A stretch of 64,000 nucleotides of DNA from positions 31,480,971 through 31,544,970 of the forward strand of contig NC_080572.1 of NCBI RefSeq assembly GCF_030247185.1. The letters are read 5' to 3'. Position numbers and translations under genes: made by a program. The stretch is from Malaya genurostris (taxonomy: Eukaryota; Arthropoda; Insecta; Diptera; Culicidae). This document shows, piece after piece, positions 34,659-46,356 of this stretch. Each line of letters begins with the position of its first letter. Position 1 is the first letter of the stretch. Below the pieces are notes generated by a model that had not been told where the DNA came from, ran no database searches, and worked only from the letters and a program-made list of their open reading frames with translations.

Positions 34659-35935
34659 TTATTGCATTTCGGGATAGCTGAAAATCAAAATAATCAGAGC
34701 AACTATTAAATAAACGACACAGTCGATACGTGATTGTATTAAGTCCGCGATGAAAACGGCCTTGTGAACATTCCTTCTAACAGACAGCAAATCCAAATCG
34801 ATAAGTCGGCTGCGATCCACGTAGCATGGAAGGTGTAATGGATCACTCCTTGGTAGATTGCAAAAAGCGAATCTAATGAATTTGCGTTGAATAGCTTCGA
34901 CACGATTGATGTCAATTTGGTAATGAGGTGACCAAACAATAGCTGCATATTCGAGGATTGACCGGACCAGTGCACAATAAAGAGCTTTCAAGTAGTGTAT
35001 GTCACGAAAACTTTTACCAATTCGAAAGATAAAACCTTTGGAAGCTTTTGAAGTTACGTAATCGACGGGATTCTTGAAATCAAGTTTGCTGTCTAAAATA
35101 ACTCCTAAGTCTTTCACAAACAATTCACGTTTGAGAACGCTTTGTGAGAGGTTTTAGTCATACAAAATTGTTGAGCGCTTTTGGGAGAACGACATTTAGA
35201 GGCATTCTGTTGACATGACACCATTTTGCAAAAGCATCAAGTTGAGCTTGTAGTAAGCATGCGTCATCCTGACCATTTATCAGATGATATAGTTTGAAAT
35301 CATCAGCGAATTAAAGCTTGAAACATTTTACAGTGAAGTTGAGATAGTGACATAGAGTACAAATATGAACGGTCCTAAATGACTTCCTTGAGGACCTCCA
35401 GAACTAACAGCAAATGGTGTTGTTATCCTGTTTCCTATTTTCACAGACATCTCACGACCAGTTAGATATCACTGCATCCATTCCAGTAGAGCACCGTTAA
35501 AACCAAGTCTGTCAAGTTTGGCTATTGCTATTTGATGGTGTATCTTATCAAACTCTGCCGTGAAATCAGTGTAAACTGCGTCGACCTGTTTGCGTGATTG
35601 TAGGGATCGGATAATAAACGAAGTGTAGGATACTGAATTTGTAGATGTAGATCGTTTAGGCATAAATCCGTGCTGCGTTTCAGATATGTAGTCGTACCTT
35701 TTCAATACTATTGAAGGAATACCATCTGGTCCAGTGATAATAGTCATGGTCGTTGTGATACGAGGGTGAGGTCTAATAGGGGAACGAAGAGGAACGTTAA
35801 TAACGGCTTCAGATACCTGATCGCTGATGAGAACTTCTTTAGAGAAAACGCTACTGCAGTACCGTCGAAATAGAAAAGAGATATCGACTAGGGTTGATGA
35901 CTGAAGTTAACCGAGTGCCATATGAGTTGGTAATC
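34659..35935 (-). pseudogene. Decayed non-LTR reverse transcriptase (C-terminal half)
   Basis: Minus-strand pieces in several frames: ITGPDGIPSIVLKRYDYISETQHGFMPKRST and VDAVYTDFTAEFDKI (RT domains 1-3, 35469-35747), then VKDLGVILDSKL...YLKALYCALVRSILEYAAIVWSPH and the C-terminal DRSRLIDLDLLSVRRN segment (34680-35123). Domain order matches Jockey-superfamily RTs. Deletions and frameshifts separate the pieces, and the catalytic ADD region near 35300 is corrupted. No endonuclease. Confidence 0.75.
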
Positions 35936-37934
35936 CAGTTTCCTTACGCTGTTCGTTAAGCTCTTAGGGTTATTTTTATTGACCTTTCGAAATGTTTAAC
36001 GTATAGCGTATTCCTAAAAATTTCAAACGGTATTTAAGAAAAAAATTCTTTCCCTCTTATTCCTCCAAAGAACTAAATTTGTTCAACCGTATATGAACGA
36101 ATTACCGTTCTCTTGTGCGAATCGATAGAAGGAAAAATCAGAATGAATATTATATGCAATGGGATGTTGTCTGTGATCTGTTACCTCTTCTGTTTAAAGA
36201 TGTACAGTCGTCTAATTCACATACAATAAATTGACATACACACCACACCTAAGTTGCACTAAGATGTCTTTCCAAAATAGAATAATGTTTAATTAGTCTA
36301 AGTAATCTGTAGTTTGATTGTACGCTAAGATTCGTCGGACAGTATTAATCGAGTTGCATGTGACATAATCTCTAATATCGAATAAACTGAAGCGATTGGT
36401 CAAAACAACGAAGAATCCAATATCGACGCCCTAATATGTCTATGATGTCAATAGAAAAATTGTGGTGAATTTCCACAGGAAACTTTCTATAGCTTCCGAA
36501 TCATCTCTCCGGACCGAAAAAATACACCTGGCAAAACAATACACTAGGTTATGCTTCCATACTCTTTTTTGTGAGAGATACTCAATGCCATTGATGCAAT
36601 GACAAAGTGCAGATGTTAGACGAAGTGTTTAGACTGCCAATGATCGGCGAACGTAAAAAACAAATTAACATGATTGACCCAAGAACAAACGTCCTTTGAT
36701 TATGATAAATACTGAATATTCAAAAGAAATAAAAGGGACACGGAATGCATAAGAGTGCAGGTTAAAGTCCTGCATTTGAACAATTTCTTTCCAAAACATC
36801 TTTTCTGTGAGTTTCCATTCATTCGTTTTTTAATAATATTTTCCGCATAGGCACCACAAATAACTCAAGTTAGTTATGCAGCCTCACGACAAAATACCAA
36901 AACATATAAACCACCAAAAGAAAAATTTAAGGAAATAGATCAGAAACACAAAAGAATCCTAAATAAATAAATTGTTATGTTTTCAAATCTGTACAACACT
37001 ACGGTTACATCCTCATGATCAACATCAACATGAACAACATATCGAAGCTATCGACAAGCTTTTATGGAATGACTTGGTTATATAACGTCATCTTCATAGA
37101 AAGGAGAGATCACATTACATACATTTCATTATGTCAGTATCAGAATTCCTTTTAAGCATCTCTCTACAAACCACTTTGATCACATGCCTTTGCCACGCAC
37201 TTTTCAATAGTAACTTGCAAGAAAGAAGATCATATTACCGATCTCGGTGGATAGTCAGGTTTACCGTTGTAACTTATCACTTATTTTACATCGTTTGTGC
37301 ATCAGTCATCAACAACCATTGGATGATACGATATATGATGGTAGCAGTACCCATATTTAGCTTAGATCCTACATTGACTGCTCCGTTTGAAACCATTGTG
37401 AATAGGATCAGACATTCGTGTTCAAAGCATTGACTCGAATGATTTCACTTTTCGAATTTTCGTACCAATACAGTTTCTTAATGCCTGAACAGGTCCACTC
37501 ATATCGATTATTTCGCAAACCCGTAATTTTTTCCTCGGATAATTAGAAAAATAGTAAGGTGTATCGTTCATTCGGATGAATATAGGTACAAACAATATAT
37601 CATCATATTATCTGCAATATCGAGGGTATTATTTAGTTTATCTGATCACTGCAGATCATTACTCGTTCAACCGTCAGCAATAATCTTGAAATTCACTGAA
37701 ATGCCTTGAGATACTTATTAAAAATCATAACTTTTGAACCACTCGACCGTTTCTGCTAAATTTTGAATATGTTGTCAATAAATGCTTATAGTTTTTAGGA
37801 AAAATATGCGAATATTGTAAAGTTGGAATTTTGTGTTTGAAAAGCCAATTGTATAACATTCAACGGTTTTTATGGTTTGCGACTAATGGGCACTATGTCA
37901 TTTTATATTTTTTCTGAAAGCTGAAGCGATGTTT
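35936..37934. other. No gene recognised
   Basis: AT-rich intergenic DNA. I see no coding frame longer than about 100 codons and no match to other repeats in the window. Confidence 0.5.
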
Positions 37935-38540
37935 GTTTTTGCCTTTCTCATATAGAAAAGGCTATGCAATCACTGTGTCATGCCGAGTGTCATATACCAT
38001 TCGATACAGTTCGTTGAGATCACAAAATGTCTGTATGTGTATGTATGTATGTATGCCAGTGTGTATGTGACAAATAATGTCACTCAATTTTATCAGACAT
38101 GGCTGAACCGATTTTCACAAAATCAGATTCAAATGAAAGGTCTTAGGTCCCATAGATCGCTATATTCCGAAATTACAGGGTGATATGTACCAAAAAAAAT
38201 GAAAAAAAAATGTCACTAACTTTTCCCAGACATCTCTGATCAATTTTCACAAACTTAGATTCAGACGAAAGGCCTTATGGTCTCATAACTTGCTATTGAA
38301 TCTTAGTTAGTTAGTGGATATATAAATTTACTTTGGGAGTACTAGTTCCCAGTTTCAGCTCCCGAATGCACCTATAATGATGAAGAAAAGCTCGAAAAAC
38401 GGAACTCACTTCGATTTCTCAGCAACGATTGAACCGATTTTCACAGAGCATGATTCAAATTAAAGGTCTCATCGTCTCAAGAAATACTGTGCAATTTCAT
38501 CCAAATTCGACTTCTGATTAGTATCAAAACTTTCAAACTG
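37935..38540 (+). repeat. Microsatellite-bearing repeat family, copy 1
   Basis: Starts with a small hairpin (gcctttctcatatagaaaaggc), then ctatgcaatcactgtg, gagtgtcatataccattcg, a tgtatg microsatellite at about 38032, and repeated modules containing aaccgattttcacaaa ... attcaaatgaaaggtc. The same order is seen at 49195-49830 and, reversed, at 60770-60950. No coding frame or target duplication was identified. Confidence 0.75.
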
Positions 38541-39261
38541 TCATACAAAATAATGCAAAACGGGAACGCATCGATACGTGCTGATACGCAAGCGAAAACA
38601 TCACCGCCAAGCACAATTTTGTATAGCGTGCAGGGATGCAATATTTAAATCTATATTAACTTGTTCAGATATTGAATAGGTAATGGTAGTTTATACCCAA
38701 AGAAAGTTTTTGATTTTTTTCAAGTATTTTTAAACATAATAACAAAAATGTATCAAAAAACATAAATAAGTGTATAAAAAATAACAAATATTCGAGATTA
38801 ATTTTAATGTTTTATAATCTAAAGTAGGTAAGAATGTGTTCATGTTATAATCACCATAAATAAATGGAGGCGCATGGTCGCAAGCAACGATGACTTTAAG
38901 TTTTCAAAAAATTATAACTCAAAAACAAAAAACATGCATCGCCAATTTTTGGATATGCTATTTAAAAATGTTACAGCTTTTAGAAAAAAAAATAAAATTA
39001 TGATGATTGGTTGCAAACCATAAATAAAAGTTATGCAAATGATTTTTTTCAAACACAAAATTTCAACCAAATACAAATAATTTGTATTTGCTACAACTCG
39101 GCGACATCGACATCGGTTAAGTGGTTCAAAGATTTTCAGAAATATATATTTTTTTTGAAAAAGTAGATTTTTGATCCACTCTAACATGGAAATAATCACC
39201 CTAATGACAAAATAAAAAGAAAACGGGTCTAATATTTCGATGGGAAATGATTCTTCCTAAT

Positions 39262-39454
<193 letters not shown>

Positions 39455-39873
39455 CAACAGACACAATGATAATTCCTAATAATATTCAGAAAATTTGTAC
39501 GTATTCTGCTTCGTGACATATTAAAATCATACCCAGATGAAACACGGTTGAACGATCTCTGTAAACCAGTAATAGAACCGTTTGCGCCTTAGTTGGTACG
39601 TCGTATAGGAAGTCGAAGAAAAGCACGTGCGGAGAGCTCTGGGGCGCACATTAATATTAACTTCGTTGAGCAAGACGGGACAGTCGATCCTACCGTTGAA
39701 TAAATCTGCTATTATCAAGGCACGTGATAATTCCGTCGCACTTGTGATGCTTGAATGTAATTTGTTCATCGAGATGGACGCCTAGATCCCTAACGCTAGT
39801 CGATCTTCCAATCAAGCATCCATCCAGAAAGTAATCGACATGCAATGGCATTTTTTTTTGCCTCGTGAACGTA

Positions 39874-41244
39874 CACGGAGAACCCGCAGATCACAAAATT
39901 TGTTGATTATCTGTTGATTTTGTCATAACCATTCAGGTAACCGAAATTGATGTATTCAAATGCTGTCATTTGGCGGAGAACGAAGACAGCAAAACGCAGA
40001 ACAAAAATCCTTTTCATTTCACCAGAATCGCTTCATATTGAAAATTTTCAATGGTAAATGAACGTTATTTATGTTAGTTACGTAGTGGTCGTTTTATGAA
40101 AGTGAAAGTATGCAGAAGAATATAACAGTTAATTGTAAAACAAGTTTTCTATGTGTTAAATAGATATTCCTACAGTATAAATGTTTTAATTTCATCTGAG
40201 AGTAATGTATTCTAGGACAGTTCATGTCAATGTTATTAAAACCGTTTAACGCCTAAAAATTGGCTGCTAAAGTAAAGTGGTACTATTTGAATTTTTTTGA
40301 AAGTGTATCTGTAGCATTAGGTTTACCAGCGAGCCATTCTGCAAGTGAAGGAAAAATTTCCTAATTCCCTGTGACTATTTTTCTGGTGAGTTTCCTTTTG
40401 AGAATTGTAATCTTTTGGTTCATTACAATATCCTTTGTGAGTTTAGTGATAAAGATATAAATTTCGTTGTTCAAGCAGTGAACGATTAGCTGCCCCCGAA
40501 GAGGCTAACAGTAACAAATATTTATTGCAATTGGCGTATTAAGTTCAAATAACTGAATAATTGGTTGAAACAACTGAGACATTTTTTTGCTTTCATGCAT
40601 ACAAGTAACTTTGCTGGGATTGTGTCTTTGCTCAATTGCACGAGTGACACCTCATTGAAACGTTTCATTGTTCGCTCAGGGTGTGTGGCATGAAACGTTT
40701 CATTACTTGTTTGTGGTACGTGTTTTTGTTGGGTGTCATTGCTAAGCTGCCAGCACGATAAATAAAAAATGACAGATTAGTTAGAACAACAGTCGATTAG
40801 TTGTACCAAATTTTAACCAATCAAAATCAGAAAAAAACAACTAATAACGATTAGCTGCCCCCGAAGAGGCTAACAGTTACAAATATTTATTGCAATTGGC
40901 GTATTAAGTTCAAATAACTGAATAATTGGTTGAAACAACTGAGACATTTTTTTGCTTTCATGCATACAAGTAACTTTGCTGGGATTATGTCTTTGCTCAA
41001 TTGCACGAGTGACACCTCATTGAAACGTTTCATTGTTCGCTCAGGGTGTGTGGCATGAAACGTTTCATTACTTGTTTGTGGTACGTGTTTTTGTTGGGTG
41101 TCATTGCTAAGCTGCCAGCACGATAAATAAAAAATGACAGATTAGTTAGAACAACAGTCGATTATCTGTACCAAATTTTAACCAATCAAAATCAGAAAAA
41201 ACAACTAATATTTTAGTTGTTTTGCGAAAGCTGGCTTTTCCGTG
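39874..41244. mobile_element. CACGGA element in the RT fragment, TA duplication
   Basis: Ends CACGGAGAACCCGCAGATCA and the complement of CACGGAAAAGCCAGCTTTCG. TA flanks both sides (39872-39873, 41245-41246), and removing one TA plus the element restores the host reading frame (CSAI-T-F-T-R). 1371 bp, of which about 730 bp is the tandem duplication described below. Non-coding. Confidence 0.85.
40482..41210. repeat. 365-bp tandem duplication
   Basis: Two head-to-tail copies (40482-40846, 40847-41210) differ at only about five positions. Each carries two tgaaacgtttca palindromes about 50 bp apart and a poly-T/A rich edge. The near identity makes this a recent event. Confidence 0.95.
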
Positions 41245-41885
41245 TAATGGCCGAGCACTTGTCGGGATTTACAATCATACGGTTAACTTTAAACCAATCT
41301 GCGAAGATTAACAATTGCTGCTGGAGAAAGGATGTATCTTCTAAGCTGCGGAATATGTAATATATTTTGACATCATCAGCAAACGATAAGTGAAGACCTT
41401 TCAAAGCAAAATTGACATCATTGAAGTACAGTAAAAATATTAACGATTCTAGATAATTTCCCTGTGGTATTCCGAATGATGCGAGGAACTCTCTGGAAGT
41501 ATGATCGTCAATTTTAACTGTTAAACGACGATTCCTAAGATATGACTGTAACCAACGAAGAATGTTCGAACTGAATCCAAGTCTGTATAATGTAGCAACC
41601 GTGATGTCGTGGTTGATTATATCGAAAGCGGAGGAAAGAAAGATCTGTATAGATAATGTTCGTTTGTAAACCGTTAGACATTGCATCAATCACATAAGAC
41701 AAAAACGATAGTAAGTCTGTGGTTGTTGAGCGGTTAGGCATGAAACCGTGTTGAGTATCGACCATATATTGCTTGCAGTGTTTGAAAATTGGTGTCAGTA
41801 TAACCTTTTCGAACAGCTTTGGTATAGCGCTGAAGGAAGTATTACCGCGATAGTTTTTCTGGTGAGCTTGAGCTTGAGCGACCAC

Positions 41886-43358
41886 CCCTGGTTGCTACTC
41901 CGTTACTGATCGGGATTAGCTGAAATTGTACAGGGAGTTTCTAGATGATCCTACCTGGAACTGGTAAATCATCCTTCAATGTACATCTTCTGGTAATCCC
42001 AGAATTCAATGATCAGTACCGGAGCCGGCCAGGCACGAACGTAGATCGTCTAAGGAATGGGAAGGGATGTTAGTCCAACTCTTGTTGTTACTAGTGGCCG
42101 TATTTACGTCACGGGAGAAGGATATTTGTTAGTAAAAATTTCAGTATTGGTATTATAAATAAAAACTTCCCTATTTTTTATAAATGAAATTACGTGATAC
42201 AAAATAAACGAGTGAATAGGATTAAGACAAAACAGTTGATTCTTTGCATTGACATATTTTAAACAGTTGTTACAAAATCATTTCAAATCACCAAATAAAG
42301 GTCAACAGATTTCACACGCGTCTTGATTCTTTATTATTTCCAATTTATTATTTTAACAATATAAATAAAATTTATTGTTTGAAAAATTAATATCAAGTAT
42401 TTTTTTTACTATGCATTCAATATACCGATATATGTTGTCTCTGTTATTAACTTTGTAATATCAACGGATTTGCGCAATAGTTGATTTTTGTCATTCAATT
42501 TATAATCCTGAAAGACAATCAATAACATAGAAGTAGAAAACATTCCAAATAAAACTTTTCTCCGAAGCTAGACGGAAATTGATAGGTTAAATGAAGAGAT
42601 AATTTAGTAAAATAGAGTAATCTGAAGTAAAATGTTGAAAATATCTGATAACTGCAATTGTCGACTTTTGCGACATGGTAGCAGGAACCCAGTGGATCTA
42701 TTCTTAGTCCATTTCTTTCCGCAGGATTCCACACGGCATTCTATGATTTGGTTTTTCTGGTTTACAAAAATTCAATACTTCAAACGTGTTCTGGGAAGAG
42801 AAAACTTTCATTTTTAATTCCTTGCGGCTCAATATAGTGAAACGATTGTGTTCCAGAAATAGTTTAACATTTTTCGAAACGATTTTTACGGAATTTCTCT
42901 GCTTTTACATAATCTTCCGAACATTTATATATGACTGAAATATTGGGTATAGAAGATGCTTCCCTAGCCCACTCGTACAATTCATTCGCGGTCGAAATTT
43001 GACAATCATTGATCATTTGTAAACTTGCGCGACGTGTCATTCTTTTGATAGTTCATCCAGCACCGTCGCATGGCCCTTTTCCATGAGCTGTTGCGTGAAA
43101 ATTCCACTGTGCAAAACGATGAAAATCATTCTCGTGATGAAAAATATTCGCAAAATGTTTTACAATTTTGAATTGCTGAGAAGTGCGTCAGAAAAATAGA
43201 TGCACTTGCGTATTGTAGTTTATTACTGATAACTGCAATTGCACCATTTTCGCAAGTTTTCCAAAATTGTATGTCATCATTATTTTAATACTCACGTAAA
43301 TCCTGTGCCCCAATTTTATTCGCTTTCTGCCTACAGTACACAAAACATCATTTGCCTG
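41886..43358. other. Unassigned sequence
   Basis: 41886-42125 is less AT-rich and reads like an interspersed repeat (cctacctggaactggtaaat, ggagccggccaggcacgaac), but has no second copy in the window. The rest is AT-rich without features I can support. Confidence 0.4.
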
Positions 43359-43560
43359 CAGTGGCGTACCGAGGAAATTTGGCGCCCGGGGCAACATAAG
43401 AGTTTTGCCGCCCCATCGTTGGTTTAGTGAGCAAAAAAAAAAACAAAGCAGAACTCCATCTCCGGAAAGCTGACTTGGGCGAGCAAAAAAAAGGTCCCAA
43501 GTGTTACTTTGCCTATACCCTATAAATGTTGCGTCCGGGGCGAATGCCCCCTTCGCCCCC
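43359..43560. mobile_element. hAT fragment with CAGTGGCGTACC end
   Basis: The left end CAGTGGCGTACCGAGGAAAT followed by gcgcccggggc is a widespread hAT terminus. The right side stops at a cgaatgcccccttcgccccc palindrome without the expected closing CACTG, so the copy is truncated. Confidence 0.65.
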
Positions 43561-43807
43561 TCAACTCAAAAGTTTTTTATGACATTTTTTATAATAACAT
43601 AAATTGAACAGCATCAATCGAAAAGGTGAATGGACTGAATATTTATGAGGTGAAATCGATCTATTTCGTGATTTAATACCAGATGCTATCAAAATTTTCG
43701 CAACCAAAGTTTTATTCGTCGTTTTCAGAATGTATACCGATTTCGGTTTCCCAAGGTTTTCGGTTCGATTTTTTTTCGACAAATCGCGAAAAGTTGTCAG
43801 TGATATG

Positions 43808-43962
43808 CAGAGATGCCAAGTCTGCAAATTCGTCTGTAAATTATCAAATTTCTTAGTTAACATGTAAACCTTTTTTGTCTAAAGGCTTTTTACAGACTTT
43901 TGAAAATTGGTGCAATCTTTTCTTTTTGATAGCTAAACTTATTACATTACCTGGCATCTCTG
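43808..43962. mobile_element. 155-bp hAT MITE, 8-bp target duplication
   Basis: Ends CAGAGATGCCAAGT and ACCTGGCATCTCTG, with GTGATATG duplicated at 43800-43807 and 43963-43970. It is a minimal member of the CAGAGATGCC family and has intact ends. Confidence 0.93.
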
Positions 43963-44046
43963 GTGATATGCAACACGTGGACAACTTGACGGCTTCAATG
44001 CATCCGTCATATAAGTAGAAACTTTGGTTCTCTGGTTCTGTTAGCC

Positions 44047-44330
44047 ATGGCGACTTCAAACAAATCGTCCAAGCCAAGGAAAATGAACTTTAATGCACTG
44101 TTTATTGCCATTAAACGTTGCTTAGTGGATAAGAAGTCAATAAATTCGACTGCAGCAACGTATTCAATCCCGCGAAGCCAGTGGAAGCCCGGCCAAATCA
44201 ACACCAAAGGCGCCACCATCCAATTCATCGGCCAAGAGAGCCAATGCGAAGTTATCATCAGACAATGAAGACTTTGGTCCAAAACAGAATAATTGCAGTC
44301 TTTACTTATATCTTTCCATTTTTAGTGAAA
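44047..44330 (+). pseudogene. Pipsqueak-type HTH fragment, frameshifted
   Basis: From the ATG the frame reads MATSNKSSKPRKMNFNALFIAIKRCLVDKKSINSTAATYSIPRS, a pipsqueak/pogo-type helix-turn-helix start. It then leaves frame; another frame continues as SGSPAKSTPKAPPSNSSAKRANAK, a basic low-complexity linker. It could be the N-terminal part of a pogo-like transposase or a pipsqueak-domain gene exon. The frameshift and lack of downstream domains favour a relic. Confidence 0.4.
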
Positions 44331-44502
44331 TTTCTTGGGGTGTCGGTAACCGAACACCTTTTATGAAATGGCCAAAATTTATCACTTTACTAAATTGATA
44401 ATAAATTTTTTTCAATCGATTGTATCAACTTAGTTTCCTATTCAGTTGTTAGCTATTCACTTTAGCTTCCCACTGATGTGTATATTTCCGCATAATGTGC
44501 AC

Positions 44503-44658
<156 letters not shown>

Positions 44659-45115
44659 CTTATATTTGAATTGAACGGTTTATTGGATAAATGCCAATTA
44701 GTTTGAAGACCCCGTTTAAGGTTTTTGAATGTCGAAACATTGAGTGCAAAACGCGGACTCACATTTTACAATACAAGAATCGGACAAAAAACTTCAAACT
44801 TAACCGGTTGTTTTCGAAACAAAGGTTTTTATCCTGTTCTTGCAACCAAAATATTTTTCTGCCGCTTGCCGCTTTGGACGAAACATGGTTTGTTACGGGC
44901 TGCTTGCTCGTTACAGACTCTTGAACAGCAAATTTAATGATTGACTAACTCTGCTTGAAAAGCAGCTCTTGTATTTAGTCATGATGAGAAGTCGGGGTAA
45001 AATAACTGATATAAAAAAGTCATGATGAATCGGATTCAAACGCTATTTAGTCACACCTCGAGTCAATGTTCAATGGAATTCATCCACTACACACTGAGGC
45101 ATGTTACTAATAAGT

Positions 45116-45255
45116 AGGGTTGTCACATATACAGATTGATCTGTATGTTACAGATTTTTCAGATAAATTTGTTACCAAGATTATTTACATATATGCAGAT
45201 TACAGATTTTCGGCCTTAAACACATATTTTACAGATTATTGATAGATCGAATTGA
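45116..45255. mobile_element. hAT MITE fragment
   Basis: TAGGGTTGTCACATATACAG left end followed by several acagattt words, the texture of the other hAT MITEs here. No right end or target duplication. Confidence 0.5.
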
Positions 45256-45435
45256 ATCATGACCGGTACTTTTTCTCAAACTAAAACCATCATCCTGATT
45301 TTGTGTTGATTCCAAAAAAAGGATGAAACTCACATATAAGAGAATCCATGATGGTAAACACTACAAATGGTTCCATCTACTAATGAAAATTTTCTATGTT
45401 CACTTTTTCTTGCAATTAGTGTATTTTAATTTATA

Positions 45436-46356
45436 ACACATGGATCAATAAGTCCCGAGACTAAAGCAGAGATGGCGCTCGTAGTAAACCAGTAACCACG
45501 TCTTTCTAGAGTACTAACCTTTGCTTGAAACGGGTCAAAATTTTAAGTCGATCCGACCAGAAACAACTGAGTTATCGAGGTTGGAGTAAAGTCGTTTTGT
45601 AGTTTGTTTAAAAAATGGAAAAAACCGAGTTTCGAGTTTTGATAAAACTTTGTTTTTTAATGGGTAAAAACACCGTGCAAGCGAAACAATGGATTGAAAA
45701 AGTTATCCGGACTCTTGTCCATCAAAAGAAACGATTTGTCGGTGGTTCGCCGAGTTTAAACGTGGTCGTACCGACACAAATGGCGCGGAACGCTCGGGTA
45801 GACCTGTGGAAGCCGTTACACCGGAAAATGTGAGTGAAGTAACAAAAATTATAATGAAAGATCGTAAAGTGAAGCTCCGTGAGATTACTGAGATGACACA
45901 GATATCATATGGAAGTGTATTTACTATCCTTCATGAAAAATTGAGCATGAAAAAGGTTTTTTTCCAAGTGGGTACCGCGATTGCTTTCGACAATGACAAT
46001 GTACCCTGCCACAAGTCGATGAAAACAATGGCGAAATTGAACGAATTGGGCTTTGATCTGCTTCCCCACACCCCATACTCGCCAGATTTAACCCCCAGTG
46101 ATTACTGGCTCTTTGCAGATCTTAAAAAAATGCTCCAGGGAAAAAGATTTGGCTCAAATGAGGAGGTCATCGCTGAAACTGAAGCTTATTTTGAAGCGAA
46201 GGATAATTTTTTTTATAAACATGGTATTGAAAAATTGGAAAAACGTTGGAACCATTGTATCACCCTAAAAGGTGATTATGTTGATGAATAAAAAAAAATT
46301 TGCAAAAAAAAAATATTGTTTCCATTGTTAGTCTCGGGACTTATTGATCCATGTGT
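45436..46356 (+). mobile_element. Mariner element with internal deletion
   Basis: Perfect inverted repeats of about 29 bp (ACACATGGATCAATAAGTCC, then CGAGACTAA) bound 921 bp. The transposase starts at 45615 (MEKTEFRVLIKLCFLMGKNT, SETMAR-type), shifts frame before 45806, then covers KLREITEMTQISYGSVFTILHEKL (HTH). After KWVPRLL the frame jumps to DNDNVPCHKS and SPDLTPSDYWLFADL, the second and third catalytic Asp regions of the DD34D triad. The stretch holding the first catalytic Asp (DETW) is deleted. The C-terminal end is complete (ITLKGDYVDE). Intact ends mean it could still be moved by a transposase supplied elsewhere. That is an inference. Confidence 0.9.

Larger units (their letters stand above)
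39527..41885 (-). pseudogene. Non-LTR reverse transcriptase split by a DNA element
   Basis: Minus strand. 41885-41245 encodes AIPKLFEKVILTPIFKHCKQY, TQHGFMPNRSTTTD, a frame change at IYTDLS, then the fingers/palm part FGIPQGNYLES..LHLSFADDVKIYYIF, with the catalytic F-A-D-D intact, up to NPDKCSAI. After the inserted element (39874-41244) the frame resumes with MPLHVDYFLDGCLIGRSTSVRDLGVHLDE and a decayed C-terminus to 39527. Jockey-superfamily-like. The same type as, but a different copy from, 34659-35935. At least one frameshift makes it dead. Confidence 0.75.

Noticed and set aside
40482..41210. CRISPR-like or LTR-like direct repeat pair
   Set aside because: The copies are directly adjacent, without spacers or an internal region, and lie inside a DNA element. 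A simple tandem duplication.
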